DNA of 64,000 bases from Yarrowia lipolytica (Eukaryota; Ascomycota; Dipodascomycetes; Dipodascales). Shown piece by piece: positions 51,396 through 62,305 of this stretch. Position 1 is the stretch's first letter. Each line of letters begins with the position of its first letter. The stretch is taken from positions 3,231,001 to 3,295,000 of the forward strand of contig NC_090775.1 of assembly GCF_001761485.1 (NCBI RefSeq). Reading direction: 5' to 3'. The notes beneath the pieces were generated by a model. That model saw nothing but the letters and a program-made list of their open reading frames with translations, did not search any database and had not been told where the DNA came from. Both the position numbers and the translations under genes were made by a program.

Positions 51396-53084
51396 TTATT
51401 GATGAGTGGTGGTGTCGGGGTACTCAACGGAGCTGTTGGAGTTCTCTCCGGCAGTCTCAGATGTATATCCCTCAGGGACCTCCTCATGTTCGGGCTTGGG
51501 CTCGCCCTCGGGGTATTGTTCGCCCATGGAGTTGCCTCGAGACTCGATGTCGTAGTTGTAATGGTCTCGCTTGGGCATTCGAGCAGCAATGCCAACCACG
51601 TCCCAGGGGGTCTTGGGGTTAGACTCCTTGAAAATCTCGTCGATCTCCTCGAGCGACCGGCCAGCAGTCTCAGGGTACAGGAAGTAAATGACTGGGACCA
51701 TGCAGGCGTTGATGGCTGCGAAAATGGTATAGGTGTACGACTGGATGGAGTTGAAGCCGACAGGACAAATCATGACGACTGTGAAGTTGAACAGCCAGTT
51801 GGAGGCGGTAGAGATACCGGACACGGGGGCTCGAACCTCCAGTGAAGTAATCTCGGCGGGATACAGCCAGGTCATACCCAGCCATCCAATGGCGAAGAAG
51901 GAGTTGAAAACGAAGAGGAAGACACAAGCAGCAATACCAGCGGCTCGATTGTCCTTGTTGTTGGGGTCAGCGGCCCATGCGGTACCTGTAAGAATACCCA
52001 TGGTGCAAGCCTGTCCAACAGCACCGAAAAGCATGAGCTTTCTTCGTCCGAATCTTTCAATAGACCAGAAGGGAATGAATGAAGCCATGAAGTACTCGGT
52101 ACCGTTAGCTGCAGCAAGAGCTCGAGAGACAACATCGTCCATATGGAGAGAGTCCTGGTAAATCTTGGCGGCGTAGTAAGTAATCAGGTTGATACCGGTC
52201 AGCTGTTGCATGGCCTGGTTCCAGAAAGCGAGACAAGCTCGGTGGAAATGCTTTCGCTCTCCATAGGTGAAAATGAGCTTGAAAGTCTGCCAGGAAGTCA
52301 TTTGCTCCTCTGCAGCCAGATTCTTCTTGACCTCGTGGATCTCGTAGTTGATATAATCGTCGTTGGGACCACAGTTCTCCAGAGCAGCCCAAACCTCTCG
52401 TGCGTCCTCCTCTCGACCGACCTTGACCAGCCATCGAGGAGACTCAGGGAACTCGAGCACAAAGGCGACGATAATCAGAGCAATAAGAATCTGGAAAGCA
52501 ACAGGGAAACGCCAGTCCATAGAACCGACCTTGACAAAGAAGAAGGCGAAATCAAGCCAATAAGAAAGAGCAATACCTCCGGAAATCAGACATCCTTCAA
52601 TCATGACCATGAGACCACGATCTTCGGGACGTGCACACTCAGATTGCCACATGGGTACAGTGGCTGTAATGAGACCGTTACCAATACCTGCGACAACTCG
52701 GCCAACAATAAGTTGACCAAGATGGTAAGAAGCAGTCTGAATAATAGCACCAATGATGATAATCCAAGTTCCAAAATAAATGACTTTTCGTCGTCCCAGC
52801 TTGTCTCCGAGGTAAATGGTGGAAAGAGCTCCAACCATACATCCCAGCTCGTAAACGGCAATAGCGGTACCTTGAATGGTAGCAGTATGAAGAGAAGTGT
52901 CATCGACAGTGTTAATGGTCTCGAACTGCTCTCGGAAAGTCTTCAAGTTGAGCAGACCGCCCATAACACCTTGATCGTATCCGAATAGGAAGAAACCAAG
53001 ACCGGCGATGCCTCCGATGGCTCGCTGAAGAGTCTTGCCTTTCAGTCCAAAGTACTTTGTACCTGACGCTTTGGAAAATAACAT
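51396..53084 (-). CDS. Sugar-porter-family MFS transporter
   Basis: The protein has 562 residues from the ATG at 53084. The upstream ATG at 53195 is ruled out by a TATA box (53136..53145) lying between the two. It has twelve membrane helices with the sugar-porter signatures GYDQGVMGG in helix 1, LGRRKV after helix 2, PESPRWLV before the central loop, QQLTGINLITYY in helix 7 and PETAGRSLEEID after helix 12. The C-terminal tail is hydrophilic and Glu/Ser-rich. It is proton- or facilitated-type hexose/polyol uptake by family; the substrate is not determined. Confidence 0.92.
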   Translation of the reverse strand: MLFSKASGTKYFGLKGKTLQRAIGGIAGLGFFLFGYDQGVMGGLLNLKTFREQFETINTVDDTSLHTATIQGTAIAVYELGCMVGALSTIYLGDKLGRRKVIYFGTWIIIIGAIIQTASYHLGQLIVGRVVAGIGNGLITATVPMWQSECARPEDRGLMVMIEGCLISGGIALSYWLDFAFFFVKVGSMDWRFPVAFQILIALIIVAFVLEFPESPRWLVKVGREEDAREVWAALENCGPNDDYINYEIHEVKKNLAAEEQMTSWQTFKLIFTYGERKHFHRACLAFWNQAMQQLTGINLITYYAAKIYQDSLHMDDVVSRALAAANGTEYFMASFIPFWSIERFGRRKLMLFGAVGQACTMGILTGTAWAADPNNKDNRAAGIAACVFLFVFNSFFAIGWLGMTWLYPAEITSLEVRAPVSGISTASNWLFNFTVVMICPVGFNSIQSYTYTIFAAINACMVPVIYFLYPETAGRSLEEIDEIFKESNPKTPWDVVGIAARMPKRDHYNYDIESRGNSMGEQYPEGEPKPEHEEVPEGYTSETAGENSNSSVEYPDTTTHQ

Positions 53085-56000
53085 TGTGAGTCGGGCTGTG
53101 AGAAATAGTGACCGGCTTCTGGGGACCTGTCCCCGTATATATATACGATACTCAGATAGTGCGAAGACGCCTCTGTGTAACCAAAAAAGTATCATACCTA
53201 AGTCTATTGTGATACAAGTGCAGTAACTCTGGGTTTTTTTTCTTATTGCTCCATGCCGACAGAGATGACCCAGAAGTTTGTTTGTGAGAGTCTATTCTGG
53301 TGAGCAATCCATCGCACTAATTTTCAGGGGTGTCGGGTAGTACAACACGCGTGGATTAGAAGGAATACTACCAAGACTTGGCTAGGAATTTATAAAACCC
53401 AATATGACACGCGAAAAGTCGGGTTTCCTCCTTCGCCCACTCTAACACCGGTTCCCCACCACCTCGGCTTTTCCCTTTACTTTTCTTCTCTTTCTCGCTT
53501 GCTTGCCTTATTTGCGCATCCAGCGGCTTTTTTTTTTTGCACTTCCGTTTTGTATTTACGTCAGCATGGAAAGGAGAGTGAAGCACTAATTTTAATCCGC
53601 GGAGGAGACACGCTCGATGGGTCCACATCTGACTCGTGTGTTTTGGTCATAATTTCCACCTGTAAAAAGCTGTACCCCGTTACACTAGTCAGTGATTTAA
53701 AAAAGCCGCAACATGATTAATCCGATGCCAAGGATCACAACTGCCTTGTTGGTGCGAGACAGCAATGTCAGGGACGTCAGGGGCAGTTGTATAACAAAGA
53801 CTTTTAGTAAGGCCAAGTCTAAAGTGACACACAACAAGGGACATCCGAGGTCTAATCGTAGATCTGACCCGTGATATCTGCATGCCAAGGGGATTTATAG
53901 ACAGTATCGGATTGTCTTGGACGTGATTGGCTTCTCTGCAGATAATATCTCAACCTCCTACAACATGTGACTATGCTGAACCACAAGGCGCTACAGAGGT
54001 GTCTGTCTCTACCCCACAGTCACGGCTGAAGTCCCAATTCACGGCGCGTTAAAGAGGTTTTGGTTTGGGAGCTTGACCCGAGCGGCTTCCTCTTTCTGTC
54101 TCCGCAGCAACCATGGCTGTAGTCTGTCGCAGTCTAAATTTCAGATGTGCAGATCCAGCTATGTGAAATGACGACACTCTCGCACAGAGGGAAAATGGAA
54201 GGACCCCATTTGGGTCTCAAGGGGGCGTATTCCAGCGTCCCAGGAGTACGACAGGAGTACACGGTAGAAAACACGAAACCAAGCTCGTGGCGTCTTTTAC
54301 TAATAATAGAAGCGTAAGGTTAAAATAGCGAGTGTTGTTGTGACGTCATAATTCACGTGAGCCGGAGGGAGACGATAGATGTAGCTTATTAAAGTGACGT
54401 CAATTTGGAAGCACATTCACCCTCATTCTTAGCCGACTCCCTACTTGTAGGTGACTTTTTGGGCCATGTTTAGTGATGTGAAAAGACGGAAGTCCTAATG
54501 CGGAATACCGTGGAAAACAATCTAAACGTCCTGCACCGATTATATGCACTTAACCGACTTGGCGCAAATGCACTGTTCAACGGCATCGTGAGAAAATGGG
54601 ACAGAATGTGAGAGTGCTCTGAAAAACTGGTGCTTGACAGCTGATCATTCATCTCATAGTATTACGGAAACGGGAAATCGACGATCTCTACACACTCCCA
54701 GCAGACATTCCAAACGCCCAAAAGTTAGAAAGAAAGGGTGGTGTGCACTCTCTAAGGGCTTCTAGCTATATAATTCCGTCGTTTTACCGGTAAGACGCAT
54801 GGGAGGGTTATAAATATTTTCACGATTGTGGGGTAAGTCTACCAGATCCATTTCGATCGAGCCATTTTCCCAAACTAGATGCGCTCCCGCTCTGAAACAC
54901 TCATCGGATGGGTACATACATGATTGACTGGCGGGGTATATACCGTTGAGACCCTTGCTGTGAACTTCTCCGTAACAGTACCACCGCGGCCGGTTGAGTT
55001 TGCTGTACACCGAACCTGGTCGTCTACATTTGACTCTTTCTTTAACTTGCAAATCATACGACCGTGTTTACATGACCGGACAGAGAGAAGGCAGCACACT
55101 CTTGGGTCTGTGCATTGGAACACATGCATTTCGCGTTGCCCCATAAACAAGTCCGTGAATCACCTACGAGTTATTTTACACCGGCTTGCTTTTCCCTGCT
55201 GCTGCGGCAGCTGCAGTGGCACTAAAAGTTACCGTTTAATTTACTGAAACTGGACAGTTCCAACAGAAGGGCTGAATACTGTAAACACGCCCCGCACCAC
55301 TACGAGTATGTACATACAACCTAATGGAGCAAAGACTAACGCCTAAATCACATGCTTGTACAAGTACGAGTACTCGTAGAGATTCTAGTAGTTCCACGGT
55401 CAGTTGCAATCTTTCAGACTATTATCTCATCCATGACGTATCAGTACACACGGTCCAGAGATATCTCCGACCCGACAAGGTTGCCGTCCTTGCATATTTT
55501 TGTCGTTCCACCTTGGAACGCGGCCTCCGTAACCCTATGCTCCATACAATTGTCCCTATACAGAGGTGGTGAGAACTGAGAGGCAAACTGACCTTTAGAT
55601 GACGTCATGGAGGTGTGCTTAAAGGGCACGGCACTGATGTGTGGGGTTAGGCGCCCAGTGTGGCTAACTAGAAGTCCATCTCAAACGCGACATTACGAAC
55701 ATGACAAAAAACAACAACACAGGCTCAGTAAAAGTCCCTCAAATACACCCCCACTTCCAACTGTCTCAGCTTCACGGATTATTCATGGAGGTAGCAGGGC
55801 CCAATGCGTCAGCGTTTCAGCTGCTAGCATCATAAAGGTAATACTTTCCGTCTATTCTTCCTTGAACAAAGACAGAAACATGAGCCTATTACTACTTGTA
55901 CAAGGGTCACAGTCGGCACAAGATGTTCCGGGCAACCATGACGTTTACGTTTGTCTCTTCCCATTACAAAATTTTCCAACAAGCTTCGTCAACAGGCTTA

Positions 56001-56369
56001 GTTGCCTACCTCAACCATAGGAGTAGAGTTACAGAAATACATTCCTAGATTTTCCGAAGCGGCACGGAAAAAGACGGCAAAAACGAAGCAACCGACGGTG
56101 GTTGATCGGTCACGTGATTCAGAACATTCCAGCAAGCGTACACTAGTTCTGGACCGAGAGGTCATGTGATGATGAGCACCAAGAGAAAAGACAACACAAG
56201 CCATACAAGTAGTTTTCATGTGGATCTCATTGCGTGGAGGGCGTCTCAGATTACCATGCTATCGATGCTCTGGTCATGTTGCAGCAATTTGCTATCTGCA
56301 AGAGGGCTACTTATATGTTACTGTTATATATTAACTAGTTAAAGGGCCTGATGAGACCTCGTGTGTTGT
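53085..56369. other. 3.3-kb gene desert
   Basis: A large region with oligo-T near 53530, several CACGTG boxes (54353, 56111) and GTACAAGTACGAGTACT words at 55355..55378. A 137-codon plus-strand frame (55607..56020) has an ATG but no motif and is not called. No mobile-element signature was found. Confidence 0.5.
53136..53145 (-). promoter_or_regulatory. TATA box of sugar-porter gene
   Basis: TATATATATA lies 52 bp upstream of the ATG at 53084 and excludes the more upstream ATG. Confidence 0.7.
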
Positions 56370-57059
56370 TTACAACTGTTTCTGAGATTCTGTGTAGTGT
56401 GCATACTCAATGGGAACGTTGAAGCCTTTTTTCACCTCGGGAATGGAGATGAGCTTGTTGAGCCACTTTTCGAGAAGCGGGAAGTCACCAGCAAGATCAA
56501 TCTCCAGAGGGCCAGATCGCTGGACCCAACCCACAAGAGAGATATCCGCGATAGAGATGTGATCTCCAACCAGGAAACCGGTTCCGTTCCGCTCCAGTCG
56601 GGTGTTAAGAACTCCGTAGAGTCTTTTGGTCTCATTAGTGTATCGGGTCACTCCGTATTCAATCTTCTCAGGAGCGGCGAATCGGAAATGGTTTGCCTGG
56701 CCCTGCATAGGTCCGACGCCTGCGTTTTGGAAGAAGAGCCATTCCAGAGTCTTGAAGTACTCCACAGATCCCTGGGGATACGAAATTTTTTGCTTCTTGT
56801 CGTACTTTTCAGCCAGATACTGGAGAATGGCTCCTGACTCGAACAGAGCAAAGGGTTCTCCTGAATCAGTACCAGGCCCCTCGGTATCCGTGATTGCAGG
56901 GATTCTTCCATTGAGCGACACCTTTCGAAACTCGGGAGTGTGTTGTTCACCATTCTTGATGTCCACAGTCTCGACTTTGTAGGGCAGTCCAAGCAGCTCC
57001 AGAGCGATGGATATCTTGTGTCCGTTGGGAGTGGGAAAAGTGTAGAGGGTGATGGCCAT
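56370..57059 (-). CDS. Glutathione S-transferase, Ure2/GST-like
   Basis: The protein has 229 residues from the ATG at 57059 (MAITLYTFPTPNGHKIS). The N-terminal thioredoxin-like domain holds the glutathione site, with LNGRIPAITD (cis-Pro) and FESGAILQYLAEKYD (Glu-Ser contact to the gamma-glutamyl group). The C-terminal all-helical domain includes GFLVGDHISIADISLVGWV, the N-capping box motif. It belongs to the fungal Ure2p-like / GTT group, which detoxifies electrophiles and can reduce peroxides. A TATA box at 57167..57174 lies 108 bp upstream. The DHA1 drug transporter is the next well-supported gene to the right. Confidence 0.93.
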   Translation of the reverse strand: MAITLYTFPTPNGHKISIALELLGLPYKVETVDIKNGEQHTPEFRKVSLNGRIPAITDTEGPGTDSGEPFALFESGAILQYLAEKYDKKQKISYPQGSVEYFKTLEWLFFQNAGVGPMQGQANHFRFAAPEKIEYGVTRYTNETKRLYGVLNTRLERNGTGFLVGDHISIADISLVGWVQRSGPLEIDLAGDFPLLEKWLNKLISIPEVKKGFNVPIEYAHYTESQKQL

Positions 57060-57543
57060 AGTGGTTGCGGTCAATTGATGTGAATGGTACCAGGTCAGTT
57101 GCTGAGGTAACAGGATGGGCTTCAGGGTCTAGAAGAATTTAATCCATCATTTAGCCACCATTTGCTTATATATACCGACATATTCCCTGTGGCTTAGACT
57201 TCCATTTCGTCTGATCCCCTCAGATGGCATCACTGCATTTGTCAGCTCACACACGATAACTTTATAAGCGAAGAGTGGGGTCAGCCACAGTTGTGGGGAC
57301 TACGAAAAAAATGGTAGTAAGAGTAAGGAAAGAAGAGAAAATTTTAAGGGATGCACTTTACTGGTACCTCACCAATGTCTTGTTGACATATGAGAAACAC
57401 CATTGTGAAGACATGGAGCGGTTGCGCTGACTGAGTGAGTGCGATAGTTGTTATTAGTGGTGTTATTAGTGATGCATCGGGGTGTACACCGAAAGCACTC
57501 AATACCAGCGTGACTCTCCAACAAAGCAGTCAATGCGCCTCAT
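57060..57543. other. GST promoter region
   Basis: A 484-bp region with the TATA box at 57167..57174. No gene seen. Confidence 0.6.
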
Positions 57544-57777
57544 TTAATTTCCGAGCCTGGACTGTGGCGTCTCCACTTCATGTTCATTTGCAACTTGTAG
57601 GATATCAACCATAGTGTCGGCGTTAACACCAAGAGACCGGCTGTCCATCAGAGTTTCCTCTGACTTCACCCTATCCAGGCATAGTTCACCATCTTTCGGG
57701 TCCCAATGGATGTGTTTACTCAAAACTGTCATAATAATCAAGTTCGGTCGATTCTGAACGAATCCATTCACTTTCAT
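57544..57777 (-). CDS. Possible ubiquitin-like microprotein (77 residues)
   Basis: A short ATG-initiated frame with yeast-like codons. The segment GELCLDRVKSEETLMDSRSL followed by GVNADTMVDIL resembles the C-terminal half of a ubiquitin/SUMO-like fold: beta strand, small loop, Glu-x-Thr-Leu-x-Asp turn, 'LGV-x-x-DTMVDI' final strand. This is the pattern of the SUMO-like domains of Rad60/Esc2 proteins. The N-terminal beta hairpin of a full domain is short or missing (MKVNGFVQNRPNLIIM). It may be a solo domain, or the last exon of a longer gene whose upstream exons I could not identify, or a relic. Confidence 0.4.
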   Translation of the reverse strand: MKVNGFVQNRPNLIIMTVLSKHIHWDPKDGELCLDRVKSEETLMDSRSLGVNADTMVDILQVANEHEVETPQSRLGN

Positions 57778-60036
57778 TGCGCGCTGGGGTTTGCCACCCT
57801 AACACTCACATATCCATTAGACTCCTTGGTCCGTGTTTCAAGACGGGTGAAATGGGTGGATTATGTCGTCGGTGGCAGTGTGGAGGGTTAGGGGAGAACG
57901 CCCGAAGGCGCTCCCATTTGTAACCCTCGTCTCGCTATCGATGACTCGGCGTCGGCAGTACACCGCGAAATGGCTGCTTCGATACGTAGAATATATGGCT
58001 GGCGTGACATCTTCTTCGGATGATAAGTCAGGTTGTCATTCGCCTCTCCTAGACCTTCTTCCAATACCCTAGTTACTCTAAGCCTTCAAACAATCTACTG
58101 TATTCAATACTCCATTGAAGAACCACCCAAACGTGAACCACTGATTTCGCCGTCGACACTGAAACAGCTCCTTCTGTTCTTCAAGCCGCACGTCCAAAAT
58201 TGAGCCACTCAATCCGAAAGTCCCATGTATTGCTTATATAGTATTTCAATTATTGTATGCTCAGATTATACCATCATATTGCTGAGAGGAAGGTCCCCAC
58301 AAACAGCAGTCGTTGTGTCTGACCTATTTGAAACCTTATGCATAGGGTCTTAAAAAAACGACTGTGATTTCGGGCCGACGAGATTGTATTAGAGCACCAA
58401 ACTTACAGGTACTATATCTTCGCCCCCAAAATTACAATATTTTCTGATACTTTTGTTCCATTTTGTTGCCATTCTTCCTCTGAGAAGGGATAGGGATTTC
58501 CATCAATTATTTCTACCACCCCATTACTAGAACTCTAACCCAATCCAACCACATCCGTAAAATTGAAACGCTTTCTAAAGCTGGTAATATATTGAAATGG
58601 AAACCAAAAAAGTTGTAAATCTAGGAAGGGAGAATATAGTTACATTTTTTAGCAAATAATATACACTTCAACTGACAAATGGACACGTCAATGAACATTT
58701 TTTTTTCTCCCAGTATGTTCAGTGCACATCAGACATGCTTGTCAAACCTGCAAGCTTAATGCTTAATCCCAGTCTTCCACCTCTGAAAAATATATAAACC
58801 CCCTTGCCATCCACTTTTGTAACGTCAATTCGAGACTCCTACCATGACTTAGCTAGAGTTTTCTCGAGCTGCCAAGTTGCATCAGTGCACCTCCCTTCAT
58901 GAATCTATGGGACAGAGCTATGACTTGCAAATACTTACGCGCTCCGTTTCTCAGATGGGTCGCAACGAGGGGTGAAACAACCAGCATGAGCTACAGTTTG
59001 GGGTCTGCTTTACTAAATGGTCCTGTCGCAGGGTCATATTCCAGAAGCTGCCGAATGGGGGCTTAAAAGCACCTGCTATGACACAACTGTTGAGACCGAA
59101 AAAAACCCCTGCGATGTGGAGCCTTTCTGGGGGTGAAGAAACAGGCATAAGTCAGTAGCTAAGACGTGGAGGGAGTGCAAGCAAAGCCACCGAGTGAAAA
59201 GAAACCCCTCAGTACAAGCATTAGGACGCAGGATGTTGACGAGAAAAGCCTAGCTCGCCTTCTGAAGGTCTGTCTCCTTGAAACAGCTATTACGGGCACA
59301 AAACATTGTCCATGAGTTTGCAATGATGGACAATAGACGCCCAGAGCTCTACACTAGATGGCTGCAGCAGTCGAAGAGACTTCGATATGTTAAGCTACGC
59401 CAGCACCAATGGGACTGTGAAATGATGACACGAAAGCAAAGATGAGACTGTGAACTGCGAGAGCAGAATGGCAGCACGTCTCGGGCCAGAGCAGTCAGTA
59501 AGAGTTAGAATTAGGGCCAGAGCCATTGAGCCAGTGAGTGCCATTGAGCCAGTAAAAGCTAGTGCGATTGTAATACAGTACAAGTACTCGGACATACCGA
59601 AATATCCACAAATATGTATCTTGGCCTTTATCGTTAATGGTCTATGACTGATCATAGGGTCATTAACTATAGCCACATCTTAGGGGAGTTAGTGTTAAGA
59701 ACAATCAAGCTCTAACAGTAAAAATAGCTCGTATAACCAGTGCTAGTGTATCCAACTCCAACTACCACTAAATAATCCTCGTACCTGACTCTACGCGGCT
59801 GTGTTTCATTTTAAAGCTTGGCCGCATATACTTTTCTTTGTTGTTGAGTTTCTTTGTACGTTTAACACTGTTTTAGGCTAAACCCGCGACCCTGATTATC
59901 CGCATCATAGCGTCTCAAACGCAACGCTGACAACCAAGAAGATACAGAGAAACTGTTAGCATGGTTATAAGTATGTGTCAATCGCTGAGCAGCCCACTGC
60001 CGGAATCTAACACATTATACACATATACCCTTTCCC
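57778..60036. other. 2.3-kb gene desert, with U6-like relic and short tandem repeat
   Basis: No coding frame supported. Includes an 18-bp-spaced repeat (GCCATTGAGCCAGT at 59522..59535 and 59540..59553), a GTACAAGTAC word at 59578, a U6-snRNA-like match at 59941..59964, and the promoter of the DHA1 transporter. Confidence 0.5.
59522..59553. repeat. 18-bp-period direct repeat
   Basis: Two exact 14-bp copies of GCCATTGAGCCAGT with an 18-bp period. Confidence 0.9.
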
Positions 60037-61713
60037 ATGGACACAGCCTTCGCCCAACTTCTGAATTATGTGTCAGGGGGACGATGGTTTCCCTACCCCG
60101 AGCAGCGTGCAGGGTTTGAGGTTCCAGCTCAATTCTGGAACGAACCAGAACCTGAACAACAAGAGATTGGATACGAAGATGCGTTCAACGGTATTGATTT
60201 GGAGGAAAACAGAGACATTCACAACACTACTCCTTTAGATGCCTCAGCCGCTTCAACGATTGAAAAAAGGGGACACACTCCAGACGCAGAGAGCCTTTCC
60301 GACGACCTGGTTGTGGGATGGTATGGCCCTGACGATCCAGATAACCCCCAAAACTGGTCAACTTTAAAGAAGACAACAAGCGCAGCCCAGGTCCTCATTC
60401 TTACCTTCTCTGTCTATGTCGGATCATCAATCTATACACCAGGACTCCCTGAGATTATGGAGGATTTCAATATTTCAGAGACTGCAGCACTAGTTCCAAT
60501 GACAGTCTTTGTCTTTGGATACGGACTTGGACCTGTCGTCTTCTCCCCTCTATCCGAACACCCTGTTGTTGGCCGGCTATGGATCTACGTCATCACGCTG
60601 GCTATCTTCGTCATTTTGCAGGTCCCTACAGCACTCAGTAAGGATATTGGTTCGTTGATCGTGCTACGCTTCCTTGGTGGCATCTTTTCATCGCCCGCTC
60701 TGGCTATATCTGGAGCTACCTTTGGGGACATTTACGAGATCGCATACATTCCCTTCGCTCTGGCATTCTGGGCCATTGCCGGAATTTGTGGACCTGTTTT
60801 TGGACCCGTTATTGGAAGTATATTTGCTCAGCTTCTGAACTGGAGATGGACATTCTGGGTGCTGACAATGATTTCGGGTCTGTGTCTCGCTGTTCTGTTT
60901 TTCTTCTTCCCTGAGACCTCTGCAGGAAACATTCTCTACAGACGAGCTAGACGACTGGAGAAGCTGACAGGCAAGGAGTATACAACGGCTGCACGACAAG
61001 AATGGGCTGCCAAGAAGATGACGACAGTGGCGTACGATATTCTGCTCAGACCAATCCTCATCACCTTCACTGAGCCAATTGTCTTTGCTCTGGGTCTGTA
61101 CATTGCATTGCTCTACTCCACCCTCTACAGCTGGTTCGAGGCTTTCCCCATCGTCTTCAGTCAAACTCACGGTTTCAACACCATTGAATCTGGTCTAGCA
61201 TACCTCGGTCTTATCGTGGGAGGTGTTATTGGGGTGGGATTGTACCTTCCTATCATCTACAGCAAGTTCACCCGTCCAGTGCTGAAGGGTAACTTTCCTC
61301 CGGTAGCCATGTTCATGAAACTGTGTTTGATTGGATCCTCAATCTTCCCAGCATCCCTGTTCTTCTTCGCCTGGACGTCTAACAAGTCTATCCACTGGAT
61401 TGTTCCCATTATTGCGTCTGGTTTGTGCATCATAGGCATGGTGTTCATCTTCCAGACTGTCTTCAACTACTTGTCAGGCTCTTACCCCAAGTATATTGCC
61501 TCTGTCTTCGCTGGAAACAGCGTCTTCAGAGCGTTTGTTGCTGGAGCCTTCCCTCTATTCACACATCAGATGTTTGATGCAATGGGCCCTGAGAGTTTCC
61601 CTGTTGGATGGGGAACCACACTGATAGGCTTCGTTGGAATTCTGATGGGTGCTATCCCCCTGGTGCTCATAAAATGGGGTGACAAGTTGAAGGGCTCTTC
61701 TCGATGGGCCTAA
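60037..61713 (+). CDS. DHA1-family drug:H+ antiporter (MFS)
   Basis: A 558-residue, 12-helix transporter of the Flr1/Mdr1/Tpo group. The cytosolic N-terminus of about 110 residues ends with the family motif NPQNWS (residues 103-108). Helix 1 contains YTPGLPEI. The motif around helix 4 is RFLGGIFSSPALAISGATFGD (shown in part), and motif C of antiporters lies in helix 5 (ICGPVFGPVIGS). The central loop begins PETSAGNILYRRARRL. The second half has helices 7-12 with VGGVIGVGLY and SYPKYIASVFAGNSVFR. Likely exports xenobiotics, polyamines or fatty acids; the substrate is not determined. The promoter contains a U6-like relic. Confidence 0.92.
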   Translation: MDTAFAQLLNYVSGGRWFPYPEQRAGFEVPAQFWNEPEPEQQEIGYEDAFNGIDLEENRDIHNTTPLDASAASTIEKRGHTPDAESLSDDLVVGWYGPDDPDNPQNWSTLKKTTSAAQVLILTFSVYVGSSIYTPGLPEIMEDFNISETAALVPMTVFVFGYGLGPVVFSPLSEHPVVGRLWIYVITLAIFVILQVPTALSKDIGSLIVLRFLGGIFSSPALAISGATFGDIYEIAYIPFALAFWAIAGICGPVFGPVIGSIFAQLLNWRWTFWVLTMISGLCLAVLFFFFPETSAGNILYRRARRLEKLTGKEYTTAARQEWAAKKMTTVAYDILLRPILITFTEPIVFALGLYIALLYSTLYSWFEAFPIVFSQTHGFNTIESGLAYLGLIVGGVIGVGLYLPIIYSKFTRPVLKGNFPPVAMFMKLCLIGSSIFPASLFFFAWTSNKSIHWIVPIIASGLCIIGMVFIFQTVFNYLSGSYPKYIASVFAGNSVFRAFVAGAFPLFTHQMFDAMGPESFPVGWGTTLIGFVGILMGAIPLVLIKWGDKLKGSSRWA

Positions 61714-62305
61714 ACACACATTAATATATAGAACTCAGTAATAAATAGAATGATAGAAATTCATACCTTGCTTCGACCTATGAGTCATTTAACCCCCACA
61801 TCGGACTATTTCGGGTTTTAAAGAAGAGCTTATGACAATCGTGCTCGCGGGTTCCTCTTATTCTTCCCCTACACCAGATAAACAATACATATCAACAATC
61901 TTAAACATTGCAAAAAACTTGGTTGCCGTTTCAGGCTGGACCATCAAGGGCTGCTGATAAACGAAGAAGCTGCAATCGGTGGGACGTAAAATCGTGTGTT
62001 GGGTGGCTGGGGTGACTGTGTGTCTCGGTGACGTGGTTTCGTGTTGTCTATGTGACTGCGTGGTCCATATGACGGTTTATCTTTTCGACGAGGGCTTGGA
62101 TGACTTGTTCGGGTGTATGGGGCGTGGGATCGGTGCGACTGGTTGTCAGAGCGACGGGTAGTCAGGGTGGAGGAAAGACCGGCACTGTGTATTATACAAT
62201 ACTTCTCAGCGGTTCTTCGCCAGTTAAAATATGTAGGCCTTTCCAATATTACCAACTAATAAGTTGTATTAATCTATACAGTGCAAATAAATTATGGCTT
62301 CCCTT
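61714..62305. other. Convergent 3' region of the two MFS genes
   Basis: A 592-bp spacer with no supported gene; a 103-codon minus frame (61944..62255) has biased composition and no motif. Confidence 0.55.

Noticed and set aside
53085-53195. 37-residue extension of the sugar porter from the ATG at 53195
   Set aside because: A TATA box at 53136..53145 lies inside it, so the transcript probably starts downstream.
55607-56020. 137-codon plus-strand frame with an ATG
   Set aside because: No motif and atypical composition in a region that otherwise looks non-coding; transcript data could change this.
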